The notes under the pieces: generated by a model
What the model was told of the DNA's origin: nothing
Seen by the model: only the letters and a program-made list of their open reading frames with translations
The model's database searches: none
Assembly (NCBI GenBank): GCA_013423385.1
Contig: BLZA01000030.1
Coordinates: 1,257,168-1,321,167, forward strand
DNA: 64,000 nucleotides
Origin: Naganishia liquefaciens
Taxonomy: Eukaryota; Basidiomycota; Tremellomycetes; Filobasidiales; Filobasidiaceae
Direction: 5' to 3'
Translations under genes and position numbers: made by a program
Shown: positions 24,791 through 35,613 of the stretch, piece after piece
Layout: each line of letters opens with the position of its first letter
Numbering within the stretch: the first letter of the stretch is position 1

Positions 24791-26208
24791 ATGTCCAGTC
24801 GCCCTTTCACACCAGCCGATCTTTTCAAGGCGTTGGAACTGATTCAATTCGTCGGTTGTCAAACGCAACATCAGCTCATCGCAGCATTGCGAATGCTGAT
24901 ACCCCTGATCGATACCGAGCTACGGACAACGCAAACAGAAAGACACCGAGGAAGTCTACCTCACACTTTCGCAAACGAAGGCACATGTTCCACGCCTTCG
25001 TTCACAGCCTACCACCTACAAGTCGACCGGGTGCTAAATACCGTTATCGAGATGTATACGGAGAGGAAAATCTCATCTAGAGCCAAGAAAAAGAAGGCCT
25101 CAGAACGAGGAAGGCACGAAGTAGGGCAGAAACTCGGAATGGTAGAAGACTTGGTATGTCAGTGTTGCGAAGCCGAGAATATACCGCTCTTCCGAGATTA
25201 CTAAGACAACACTTCTAGTTTTTGGAGCAGCCCATCATTCTTCGCGCATTCGACGTTGTCCGCCTGCGATACAACCTGCCTCCTCGATCGCGTAACCTCA
25301 ACATGGATGCTCCTGCTTCGGATCCTCTCGGTTTCAAGCCTGTATCATCCAGAAGCTTGTCGGTAAGGACTTGCAATCAGGAAGCTGGAGATGGCAAAGA
25401 CATCAAAGCACACCAAACAGGAGATCTACCTTTCTGCAAGAGTTACAATATTTCACTGGAATTGGCCCCGAAATACGATGAGCCTCCGCAAATGCGTTCG
25501 AGAGAATCCATCTCGTCGTTCGAAACCGAAGACTTCGTTGCCAAAGATAGGACTGAAACCGACACGCCTTTCCAACTATTTTGGAGAGACGAAAGTCGGA
25601 CACACGCAACCCCACGGCGGCAGGCAGTCAATTACAGTCTGCCCAAATCCTCTTGGCAGCCTGTCCATGGAGTGTACAAGGATTCGCTGTCGACCGAAGA
25701 TCGCTCAGGAGCGGCTGACGGGGACTTGCCGAAAGCCCTGGAATCCTCCGCCTTTAGCTCTGTCAGACCAAGCTTAAGTCAACATCGCGCGCCTTCAACG
25801 CCAGTGCTCAGTGAACAGAGATCAGAGCCCGATTCAGCTTCTTCCTGGGAGTTGGCGGCATTCGATAGCGACTCTCAATCAAGGACGGTGCAACAAGAAC
25901 CAAAGGCTCAGTCCGCGAATACTGAGCACGTGCAACTATACCCGGCCGCACAAGACACCACTGCAGTCGACCCGAGCCAATACAAATCTCGCAGCAGATT
26001 CGAATGCAAAGAAAGCTTATCAGCCGCAACGGGTTTTCAATCGCACAATCCTGAGCAAGATGTAAAACCCAACGGTTTGTGGCGGTCAATGCGCCGCGAC
26101 TTGCCTCTTGGCGATCTATGGTCCCATGAGGTCTTGCTCAGGACTGCTCAGAGAGAGAGCAGGATATGGCCGCCGATAGATAAGGAATCCTTGGTCGAGG
26201 GAAGATGA
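24791..26208 (+). CDS. Unknown protein, 450 residues, low complexity C-terminus
   Basis: I do not recognise this protein. Two exons, 24791-25153 and 25219-26208, join in frame with GTATGT/TTCTAG signals. The frame is open upstream to 24446, so the start at MSSRPFTPADLF is a choice and earlier exons are possible. The N-terminal part (PADLFKALELIQFVG, LIAALRMLIPLIDTEL, LQVDRVLNTVIEMY) looks like a small helical domain and ends in a Lys-rich block (SRAKKKKASERGR), a likely nuclear or nucleic-acid-binding signal. The remaining 300 residues are Ser, Glu and Gln rich and probably disordered. The 3' end is convergent with VTC1, 270 nt away. It may be a lineage-specific gene. Confidence 0.5.
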
Positions 26209-26478
26209 CATGAAGAATAGTTTGCATAAAAAGGAATTTGGCGTTGTAGCGGGTATAGATGCTAGCTTGTTCCTCGATAGGTGTATCCGAGGGCACACAA
26301 TAGAGGGAGTTACAACCGGGTAGAATATGATATGGGGAGCTGCACGGAGGTTGTCAATTGTTTTGGGATTACGCCTTGATTTGCTGCTGTATAGATTTAC
26401 AGCATGGAGCCGAAGAGTCGATGAAGTCGAGATTCGCCAAGACGACGAGGGTCTCAATCAAAAACTATTGAGAGAACA

Positions 26479-27173
26479 TCAGCATGTATGATCTGCTACC
26501 ACGCCACGCGTTGCCCTACCGAACTTGAGAACAAAGTTTGTGACAATTGCGGCTGACCAAGGGGAAAACAAGGTAATCCGTAAATGAATGGACGGTCCAA
26601 TCATCGGATTCGTACTTACCCAGTAGGCAGACACAAAGGATTGTCTGGAATTAGAGGTACTCGTCAAAACGTTTTCTGCTCTCTCGCTGCGGGGCGACTG
26701 GGAAACTTACGGGTCCCAGCCGATCGTCGTATGGCGCTCCGGTTCTTTGCCGGATCGCGCGAGCTCTATACTGGTAGATGACAAGGGCGTAGATCATAAC
26801 GCCCATTGCTATTCCACATTCCTTGGTGAGAACCAGGCATGACTGCCAAATAGGCTTCGAGGCTCACCGACAACCGTGTACATGGCGGCACTGATTTTGC
26901 CAACCTTGTCTCCGAAGTTGAGAAGTCCGACGGCGAGCCCTCCGAGCACGACTGCGAAATGCAGCCAGGACAAGAATGTCCTTTCATTGGCAAAGAAGAC
27001 CTTGGGTTCAACTCTAACTGGTACGGCGATTCGCTGTCAAATCCGGTGATAATGTCGAAAAAAACGGCAGATGTCTTCAGCCCGCCGGACTAGACAGGGG
27101 GAGGGGGGGGGGAGAGGATGTAATGGGCACTGACCTTTTGCGCTTGTCGCTGTAATAGTGGCTGAGTGGACAT
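26479..27173 (-). CDS. VTC1: Vacuolar transporter chaperone subunit 1
   Basis: Small membrane subunit of the VTC complex that makes polyphosphate from ATP and moves it into the vacuole; also linked to V-ATPase stability and membrane fusion. Five exons on the minus strand: 27173-27135, 27033-26868, 26808-26711, 26644-26620, 26552-26479; 133 residues, close to the 129 of yeast. The DUF202 core is intact: [66 protein letters not shown], and the third helix [19 protein letters not shown]. Intron 1 contains a long C-run on the coding strand (G-run at about 27097-27112). Exon 4 is 25 nt. The last few codons after LKF differ from yeast; a GTAGGG donor there could give a shorter end. Confidence 0.95.
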
Positions 27174-27324
27174 GATGTAGGAGGACAGAGCAGAGGCACG
27201 GCGCGCCGGGGCGAAGGAAGGCTTCTTTGATAGCAATGGCCTTGACTTTCATGCTGCCTGCCTGCTTGGCATCACAGAGGTCGCATGACGGGCTGATCGG
27301 GTGCGCCCAGCGGACCCAAGCGAC
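27174..27324. promoter_or_regulatory. Shared bidirectional promoter VTC1/TFC1
   Basis: Only 151 nt separate the two divergent start codons. No TATA box is visible. Both transcripts must start within this or partly inside the opposing leader. Confidence 0.5.
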
Positions 27325-29927
27325 ATGTCTCACCTGCTTTTTGCTTCCGACCAGCTGGTCTCTGCGCATGCATCACATGAATCCCAGATCCCGTCGTACG
27401 CAACGGACAGCCCCTCGGGTCGCCCTGCTTCTTACGCGAGCGTGACAAGCGACCGTTTTACGCTTGTGGATCCTCACGAAATGGATATCGATGACTCGCA
27501 TGATCCGCAGGCAACACCCGCTCCTGCCATGACCACGAAAAACACAGCTCCTGTCTCCCGCCTTTCCAAGGCCCCCTTCAACTCCATCGAATTCCCGGGT
27601 CCAATCTCGCAGAACCCAGCTTCTCTTAACAAAGCGTTGGAGTCTTTAGGGACTCAAAAGGCTATCGATGCGTGCTTTAACCGAGCTACAAGAATGCTGG
27701 AACTCAAGTACGATGTTCAAGACTACTGGTCGCACCCTATCGTCGGGGAAAGCGTTCCAATTCAGCGACTTGTTCTTAAAGTGACTAGACGCAAGAGGAA
27801 GCTCAGATCCGCAAAAAATCCGGGCTTGGATGCACAAGATGGCACGCGTACAGGAGAGGAATCGCGAGAACGAGGGCATCTTCCTATTGACAATGAGGGA
27901 AACTCGACACATGCAGCTCATGGCGTGTTCAAAGCGGAAGTGGCCGGGGTCGTCAAGAGTACTGTACGATTCCGAGGTAAGCACGCAGGAATACTATCTT
28001 GTAGGGTTGCAGAGCTAATATCATCATCTACGTCTGACAGCCATGGCAGATTACCGATACACACCGGACGTCACGGCTCGCATTCCGCGTCTCATTGAAG
28101 CTTTGAGATCCGCAGATCGTAAGCCAGATAGGGTCAGAAGGATCGGCACGTCTACTAACATTTGCTGCTCGATTAGCCCAATTTCTGATGGAGTTCGATT
28201 TCCAGGATTCAGAAATGCCCAGAATCATATCGAACAATGCAACGGCGCTCGATCCATCTATTGGTGGTCAGGAACAGTTGAACAGGCAGTTGGTTGCCTC
28301 CGACGCCCATACCGACAGTGCCATTGAGTACAAAAGTACAATGCCCACTCTGCCTCCACCAATGTTTTCCCGACAAGTCGCCCCGCATGCATTCCTGTGA
28401 GCAAGCTGTCGAATTTCTCAGAGACAAAGAAAGTGCTAAGATCGCGAGTCCAGCTATCAAGCCAATCCGTCCAGTAAGGTTGTGTCTTACATGCATCCTG
28501 TTTCGGGCGAGGAATATCAACGATTGATCAACACTAATCGGGCAAAAACATATGCGGTAATGGCGATTCGATTTGATGAAGATAACGGTATGGGACATGA
28601 GTGGGCGCGAGTGGCCCAGATCTAACTCAAAAGCTCTGAAATACCACTAGTGCCAACCGAACCTCCGGCGGAGATCAAGCTAGCGGGAAAGAAACTCGAG
28701 AAGTCTCTTCTGGAGAAGCTACAAAATGTCAAAGTCGATCGTGTCTCTGTCGGCTCATGCTGACATTCCTTGCCTTTCAGGTTATGGCACAGAGACCGAT
28801 GTGGGCTCGAGTCGCTCTTCTGAATCAGTTCACTACGGAAGAGGTCAAACTGCTTGATAGGTGTGTGAGAGTCTTGCAGCTTTCTGCTTTCGCTGACGGA
28901 TATGACGCTTGTAGCAAGAAAGCTTTCATACCCTATTGCGCATATACATATCAGGACGGCTTTTTGAGGGAGCTGCTGGTCCGCTTCGGCTACGATCCCA
29001 GGAAAGATCCAGAATCTTATCTGTAAGGGCCTGGAGGTCACTGTGCGCTCTGATGCTGAAAGATTTCACTTTGATTCAGATATCAGAAAGTGCATTTCCG
29101 AATCACTTCTCGAGGTCTGGGAGGCGCACGCATGAGATTCAGGCGGCACATCGATGCGGATTTTGTGGCAGAGCAAAGTGTAGGTGGAGCGGCAAAAGAT
29201 GGATAGTAAGCTGGCGCATCTCGTCTTCATAGGTGATTCGACGACCTAACAAGGGTTTTCCGTCAGCAAAAGTCACGTATTTGACGGGAAGCATTTGCAT
29301 CGATCGGAAGCCACCTTTCAACTCGTTGATATCACGGACAATCAGCTTTATAATTTGATCAGAGATCCCGTCGCTCGTAAAGCCACCATTGACGTGAGCA
29401 TCCGAGATTATTGCAACCTCTGATTATCCTTGTCTGATGTTCCCGCTTTATTAGCCGAATTATGGTTGGTATCAACCTGAGCAACTGAATGCCATCAAGG
29501 CTATTGTGCGCCGTAAATGGCTGGCACTCTCTGAAGACCGAATCTGTTCCGACGAAGACTGCTATGACTTGGTGGAGGAATTCTACTCCAGGAAACCGCC
29601 TTCGCGTCCAACCGAGGAGACGCCTCATGGAGGTCGACCAAAAGGCGGTGGAGGTTATATGGCAGGGGAGATCCCGACGAACACTATCACACAATCAACG
29701 TCGAAGAAAGACAAGTGGAAGCGCAAGGCGGTAGCTCGACTCCCAGCCACCGCCGAGGATGTCACGGTGAGTATAGGTCCTGCCTGAGACAGCTCACGTG
29801 CATCATGTCTCACGCTCGCTGGGACATCGTTTAGGCTGCGAGACTTCAAGAGACATTGGATCGCGAGCAGCGTGAGGTCATACAAGCACGATTTCGTGAC
29901 GAGGCCGACGGTCATAGTACGATTTAG
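27325..29927 (+). CDS. TFC1: Transcription factor IIIC subunit 5 (tau95/Sfc1)
   Basis: Subunit of TFIIIC that helps bind the A-box of tRNA genes for RNA polymerase III. The first exon is 27325-27976; later exons resume with AMADYRYTPD after a CTGACAG acceptor, PQFLMEFDFQ after GATTAG, then IAIRFDEDN, VPTEPPAEIKLAGKK, VMAQRPMWARVALLNQF, YCAYTYQDGFLRELLVRFGYDPR, and the C-terminal exon with WYQPEQLNAIKAIVRRKWLA, ending DEADGHSTI at 29927. The tau95 N-terminal triple barrel is signalled by EFPGPISQNPASLNKALESLG and SHPIVGESVPIQRLVLKVTRRKRK; the central winged-helix part by PMWARVALLNQ and LLVRFGYDPRKDPESYL. The tail carries a Gly-rich and Lys-rich segment instead of the usual acidic end. At least nine exons. 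Confidence 0.88.
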
Positions 29928-30337
29928 CCTAGCTTAGACAGGAACGCTGTATTCAATGTGATCTTCCGTGAACACGCCTGTTACACACACAACGCATCTG
30001 CTGTAGTATCAAAGGCCGGATGTCGACATCTATCAGTTGCGGCAGGGGTGAATCGCTACATAGTACCGCGGGCTGCCTGGAAGCCCCTAATCTCAGCCAG
30101 TATTCGGATTCAGATTCGACTCGCCGCCACCGAATCTATTTGTGATAAAACCTTCTCTGCCTCGGAAAGCGCGGTTCGGCTGTTACCGGCGACTTTGATT
30201 GCGGCGGCAAGGATGAAAAAGAGGATCCGTTGCTTGCGTCTCACCGCCTGACGATCTGGCCATCGGTTCTCCAAGCTGTATCCATTTGCCATCACATAGT
30301 TGCTATCCATGAAACGCAAAATGCTACAATGATCCGC
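29928..30337. other. Convergent intergenic region TFC1/eL29
   Basis: The 410 nt lie between two converging stop codons. No coding sequence or RNA gene is recognised. Two overlapping frames (29958-30251 plus, 30110-30319 minus) have no protein features. Confidence 0.4.
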
Positions 30338-31138
30338 TTATTCGGCCTTGGCAGCTCGCGCCTCCCGGACAGCCTTCTGCGATCCCTGTGCGGCGAAACG
30401 AGCGTTTCGTCGGAACTGAGTAACAGGCAGGTTAGATAACGCGAACTTCCGAGCTGAAAGACTTCCGTGCTTACCTTGGGGTCAACACCCTTCATCGAGG
30501 CGTACTTGTTTCCCTTCGGCTTGGTAATACCGTTTCGGTGAGCTGAACGACGGCGGTGCCAAGAAGAAATCGTTTCGTCGAAGACCCAAATGACCATCAT
30601 GATCCCAAGTTCCGAAGACAAGCCGGATCATGGGGTGCCAAGGTAGTCGGCCGCAGATACGAATTCCAGCATTCCCGGGGTCCCGATCGATGTGAGGTGG
30701 CAGAAGGAAGTGCCGTTATCCCGCCATTGTTCGGATTTGGTGGATTTGGTGATCGCGTTTCCCCAAGCCAGCCATCAAGTTCGCACCAGTCCATTCCATC
30801 GTCATTTCATTCCGTTTCGTTCCATTCCGGACCAGGTCCATTCCAACCGTGCATGCCGTTCCAAGCCCATCCAATCGCATGTTCCCACCCATTTCATCAT
30901 CCGGATTTTCGGTTGACGAGTTGAAGGTTGTTGAAGCACCGCAAGAGCGTCGTCAGAGGGTCAAAGAAAATAAAAGCAAGTGCCCGGTCAGCTTCCAATC
31001 TGCGAAGTCGCCGTCCTTTCCCGCAACGAACCCTTCCTCGACTGGTTGTGGCTGTATGGGGAGAACGGAAAGTATCAGTTTCACAGCTGGGGAATATTGC
31101 AATGCCACGTACGCGGTGTGGTTCTTGGACTTGGACAT
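30338..31138 (-). CDS. RPL29: 60S ribosomal protein eL29
   Basis: Small basic protein of the large ribosomal subunit. Four exons on the minus strand, 31138-31113, 31051-31032, 30542-30475 and 30415-30338, encode 63 residues beginning MSKSKNHTAHNQSRKAHRNG and continuing ITKPKGNKYASMKGVDPK and FRRNARFAAQGSQKA; every conserved eL29 position is present. Exon 2 is 20 nt and supplies the family-invariant HNQ, so it is required. Intron 2 (30543-31031) is 489 nt, far longer than any other intron in the window, and contains a CATTCC-rich tract. The gene is convergent with TFC1. Confidence 0.96.
30780..30870. repeat. CATTCC-rich degenerate tandem tract inside eL29 intron 2
   Basis: The plus strand reads as irregular repeats of TCCATTCC/CATTTCATTCC for about 90 nt. 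It lies in the middle of the 489-nt intron of eL29. Units vary in length, so it looks like an old minisatellite or slippage product. Confidence 0.6.
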
Positions 31139-32699
31139 CTTGAGTAAATTCTGGTGGCAGGATTTTCGTCAAGGGTCAGGGCATCCGTGAAGCCGAGGTT
31201 ATCTTCAGCAAGTCAACATCATCGACGTGCCCACTGCAACGTTGCCGGCGCAGCTAGCAGAAACAGCTGTCCAGCCTGGTCCCTCGGCCAGAGCTGGTTG
31301 ACACCTGGACTTAAAAAAAGTCGCGAGTGCGCTTGAGCTTTGATATACACCTTGGAATAGACTCCAAAAGCTGACGGTTTCGAGCGATGATAAGATAAGC
31401 TTGAACGCGATGTATGCCCGTCAGAAGACTTGCTTGAACGAACTCACAGATGTGTTTTGGACTAACGAACAACCACGCTCGCTAATGATATTGCATTGTT
31501 GTAACTTCGACGCGCTAGCATCCAAGAACCTACAATTATCTATTCACTTAGATGATATTGCTTGCGGCAGGAAACGCGAGAAACAGTACAAGTTGCCCGT
31601 GTAGTAGACGATGTGGCACGTGCTGGTCTTCACCGGGAGCAGCTAACTTTCAATTGGGAACTCAATGTCTATGACCACGGTAACAATGACTAACGCGTAG
31701 TCACTTTGGTCCGCTTGATGCTTTTCTGAAGCGAGGTATAAGGCCTTCACCTTCCCTAGGCACGTGGTATGGAATCGCACTGTCACCAGCGCGGAATGAA
31801 TGCTTCAGGCATGTTCAGTGCTTCCTTCGGTCGGTAAAGGCAGAATGCAGGTGCGGTCTGAATTTGCACCGAACTTCAGAGAGATAGCGGATACCGCTCC
31901 GCCTGGAAAGGCTTTGGAATTTCAAGCGGAGCAGAGGTGAGCGAGCGGATCTGACTTCGACGCTGTACTGCAGCCATTCAACTTGTCTCATAGGGAGACG
32001 GCCTTCTGACTGTTGGCTTGTTTCCGTAAGGGTAGATCTTCTGCTTGATCGACCATTTAAACACAGCAACTGAAGCATAGCCTGCATCACCACTTTGCGA
32101 GATACCGACGCGCTTTTTTGAATCAATTTGGACTCAGTCTTGTCGACGATTCATTCCCTGATGTTGAAGAAAGGCATCTTGACTTCTGGGAGATGACATG
32201 TGATCGAACTTGATCTAAAAGTCTTTCCCTTATTCCCTAGCCCGCCTCTCCGAGTCCTGTCATCGGAATCTTGCATCTCTTAAGCCAAAGGTTCTAAAGC
32301 CATGTGGCACGGTATGACAACGCCGGGATCACATCGCTTGTTCTTACAAATCACCGACAAAAACATTCTCCTTGATACAATGGAGAAGGTGAGGTGTTTG
32401 ATTGGCAACCGTAGGTCGATGATGCCACTTAGTATGGCACAGTTATAGGCAAGCGCAATGTCGAGGATCCGCGCAATATCAATACGTCAAATGACAATCA
32501 ATTCTGGCACAAAGTTGGCCACGCAGATAGAGTACAACGCTGTAAGTTGTGCGTGCCCAGGTAGTGAAAAAAGCGGAGCGAAAATTCAAAGAGTTAAGAC
32601 AGGCGACATTCCAGATCGGGAGCCTCCGAGAGACGTGACAATGAGGCCGGGATTATTGACGACATCCGGCATCTGCGTGCGAGTTACGGTTCAGTGTCT
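31139..32699. other. 1.56 kb without recognised genes
   Basis: This stretch holds the eL29 promoter at its left and the 3' flank of H2A.Z at its right. All open frames are below 105 codons and none resembles a protein family. Short frames at 31401-31604 and 31815-32126 were examined and dismissed. I saw no tRNA A- and B-box pair. A structured noncoding RNA cannot be excluded by eye. Confidence 0.4.
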
Positions 32700-33404
32700 T
32701 TAGTGGGACACTGTCGGAAGCAGTTGCGGCTTCTGGAGAGCCTGCAACAGATCAAGCTATGTCAGCTTAGGGATCGAGCCAAATGATCTTTCGGAGACAT
32801 ACCTTGTGGATATGAGGCAAGACACCTCCGCCAGCGATAGTAGCGTTAATCAACTGATCCAGCTCGCTATCACCTCGTATGGCAAGCTGCAAATGGCGCG
32901 GGGTTATCCGTTTGACCTTGAGATCCTTAGCGGCGTTTCCTGAGAAGCCATCCGGAAGAGATCAGTCGGAGGTCCAGCGCATTTCAGGGCACTGGGGCCA
33001 TCCGACAAACCTGCCAACTCGAGAACTTCTGCAGCGAGGTATTCCATAATAGCAGCCGCGTATACAGCGGCCTTGGCTGAGATCTTGACATGTTTCTGTG
33101 TCCTGACTCGAAGGAAACTGTAGACATAAGACAGGAGGTATTTCAATAAGTGCTCAATTCGATAACCGCTGTTGCGAAACCAGATATACCGGTGGATCCG
33201 ACCGACGGGGAACTAGGGCGCCTTCAAACATCAGCATGTCTCGTCTCCTCAATCGCCTAGCGAAAGCGGCAAAAGACATACTTGAAGACCAGCCTTCGTC
33301 GCTCGAGTCCGGCTCGGCTTAACTTCATGGATGGGCTTTATTTTTCCTCCTGTCGAGACTTGAAATGCCTGAACGGGCTGCGATTCTATCTTTTTGCCAG
33401 GCAT
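32700..33404 (-). CDS. HTZ1: Histone variant H2A.Z
   Basis: Replaces H2A in nucleosomes that flank promoters. Five exons on the minus strand: 33404-33282, 33212-33190, 33117-33011, 32939-32803, 32741-32700; 143 residues. The histone fold is clear: [91 protein letters not shown]. The H2A.Z-type features are [14 protein letters not shown] and the short tail. Exon 2 is 23 nt and encodes FPVGRIHR. The N-tail is unusual: instead of Gly/Lys repeats the model reads [20 protein letters not shown] before [19 protein letters not shown]. An alternative first exon further upstream (MTHASTG at about 33524, joining to GGKIKP) is also in frame. The gene is divergent from BET1. Confidence 0.93.
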
Positions 33405-33630
33405 GCTGCACGATCTGTGCCCTCCGGACACGATTTCGGGCTGAGATAACCAGAATCCAGATTGTTGATGGGCTTGCCATCGTCACAATAGGAAAGCAGA
33501 ACGGACCCTGTCGATGCATGAGTCATGTCGCAGGGATTTGCTTCCGGGTGACAATCGAAACGCGCACGGGGTATTAATGGTTCTCGTGCCAACCGGGCTA
33601 AGTCACCAGGTCGTTGCGGTATATCACAGC
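33405..33630. promoter_or_regulatory. Shared divergent promoter H2A.Z/BET1
   Basis: These 226 nt separate two start codons on opposite strands. If H2A.Z uses an upstream first exon, part of this region is intron. Confidence 0.45.
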
Positions 33631-34319
33631 ATGTCGTACCGTGCACCATTCAATAGCCGTTCAAACGCGGGCTCACCAGCTCCGATTCTTCTTCCCGGCG
33701 GCCAGTATAGTGCATCGTCTGGCCGGTCGGCGTCACCGTACAGCAATCTCGCGGCTAGATCAGGGGCTCGCGGCGTAAACTCACCAGGCGGTGCCCAAGA
33801 CACTCATAATGTGCCATATTCAACTTCGCACTCGAGCGGATCTTTTGGCGCCAGCACACGCGATCCGGTACCGAGGTTTACGGAAAGCCCATATCAAGCG
33901 GATTCTTATTCAAAAACCGCCCAGCAGCTGGAGCACCAGAACGATGACAAGCTCGAAGGGCTGATGAGTAAGGTCAGGATATTGAAAGATGCAAGTGGCT
34001 TCCAACTCGTCTCAAACGGTATGAGACTGATACATTTGACCTTGTGCATAGGTGACGATCGGCATAGGCGACGAAGTTCGTCAATCAAATATGGAATTGG
34101 GCAATATGGTTTGTGAAGAGCAAGGTATGACAATCGGGTTTGTTGCTAACCGGCGCCATGCAGAATGATGCATTCTCTTCGACTTCAACATTCCTCAACG
34201 GGACGTTTCAACGCATGAACAGGATGGCACGAAGACAAGGGGGCCAGTGGTGTTATCTGATGCTGTTTCTGATATTGGTCCTTTGGATATTTGTAATCTT
34301 GTGGATCAAGCGACGTTAG
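33631..34319 (+). CDS. BET1: ER-Golgi Qc-SNARE BET1
   Basis: Vesicle SNARE that drives fusion of ER-derived COPII vesicles with the Golgi. Exons 33631-33990, 34052-34108, 34164-34319; 190 residues. The first 95 residues are Ser/Gly/Pro-rich and not conserved. The SNARE helix starts LEHQNDDKLEGLMSKVRI and continues VTIGIGDEVRQSN, MNDAFSSTSTFLNGTFQRMN; the zero-layer residue falls in the DEVRQSNMELGNM region. The C-terminal anchor is CYLMLFLILVLWIFVILW followed by IKRR at the end. Intron 1 (33991-34051) begins with GCAAGT rather than GT; no GT donor nearby gives the conserved KD-VTIGIG join. The similarity to BET1 is stronger than to SFT1. Confidence 0.93.
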
Positions 34320-34838
34320 GAGCTATCAGAGCGGGATTTCAAGCTTTCTGCGAGGTTTCCCTTAGATACATCTTCCAAGCTCGCCCCTAGGCTCCGCTTC
34401 ACAGTGTCCAGCTGGACGCAATATGTCGGTACTCTGAAAAATTAGCCATTCCTTTCATTGCGAAATCTTGTTCTCGATCCAAACCCTGAGCGAATTTTAT
34501 TTGAATGAAGGTCAGTGAGTACACACTTAATGCAATAGAGTTACGGTTGCATGGAAGGGACTCTGTTCAATGAGGGATCAACGATAGAAACGTTCTGACT
34601 AAAAGCGAATGCAAGGACGGATTTTAATTGCGTCATCCGCGAAGCCGCGTTTCAGAACGGGCGCCGAGCGACAGGCGGTCGCGCGGGGGGGCGCGATCGG
34701 AGGAACAGTTGAGACACCGCCACCACCACTCAGCCGGCGTCAAGCATGATGATGATCGCATGGACTGCTGACTTCTAGCAGGTTGGATTCGATACACGAC
34801 CTTTCGCATCCTTACGCACGTCACATCACCCCTCATAA
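34320..34838. other. Intergenic BET1-ISD11
   Basis: The 519 nt between these two plus-strand genes hold the BET1 3' flank and ISD11 promoter. A G-run (gcgcgggggggcgcg, about 34679-34693) is the only notable composition feature. No gene. Confidence 0.4.
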
Positions 34839-35220
34839 ATGTCCGCGACACCGTCACCGGCTCAGATTCGTACACTGTATCAGAACACCTTGGCGGCGTC
34901 CAAGCGATTCTCCTCTTACAACTTTGGTCAATACTTCTTGCGTCGAACACAACAGACCTTCGAACCATATCTGCAGTCGGACGACAAGCTCCAGGCTGCC
35001 AAATCCGAGGAGCTCGTTGCTTTCTATCAGCAACAGACAGCGGCTCTTGAAGTCCTTCGTCGGTCGGGAGAGGTGAATAGGATGTATGAGGGTCCGCAGC
35101 TTGTGATCGAGCATGCTTTGCCCATTACAGGTATGTTGCGGCGTTCCAATTCATTATTTCGCATACTTAATAAGTGATATCTCAGCTGGCGGCGGAGACG
35201 GAGCCGAAGCCTCTCCGTAA
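34839..35220 (+). CDS. ISD11: Iron-sulfur cluster assembly factor ISD11 (LYRM4)
   Basis: Mitochondrial LYR-family protein that binds and stabilises the cysteine desulfurase Nfs1 together with acyl carrier protein. Two exons, 34839-35130 and 35186-35220, 108 residues. The family pattern is visible: QIRTLYQNTLAASKRFSSYN, FGQYFLRRTQQTFEP, then a helix ending VNRMYEGPQLVIEH. The family motif L-Y-R/K reads L-Y-Q here, although the following F-x-x-Y-N-F-x-x-Y-F-x-R-R is complete. A Gly/Ala tail (GGGDGAEASP) follows. The 3' end faces ORM. Confidence 0.9.
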
Positions 35221-35613
35221 ACGTTCTCTCGCGATCAGAAGGGCGGTCCAGTTGTACACCTAGATCTCATGGGTTCTCTGTGGGACAGGCAAATCATCAC
35301 CAGCTACCTAAATTGACAATGCTGCCTATGTTTCATTACACATTGTCATACGAGCTATACATCTAGAATGAGACTCGCTATTCGACATCTCTCATAAGTC
35401 GACTGCGGATGAGGATTTGCTACCTGGCTTCATACCGAACACCGGGCACCTCTGTTATTGGCGCCAACCGCGGTGATGGCGGATGCGATGTGAGGGGCGT
35501 CGGAGCTGCAGAGGCATCGGGTTCCAAAGGCGTGAAATGGAACCGCAGGCGATGTAACTATTATCCGATTGAACCGTAAATCAATTTCCTTGTGCTCTGT
35601 TATGCTGAAACGC
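35221..35613. other. Convergent intergenic ISD11/ORM
   Basis: These 393 nt lie between two converging stop codons and contain both 3' UTRs. No further feature. Confidence 0.4.

Noticed and set aside
30543-30620. Box C-like ATGATGG in the eL29 intron, as a C/D snoRNA
   Set aside because: No box D (CTGA) at a suitable distance and no terminal stem seen; needs a covariance search.
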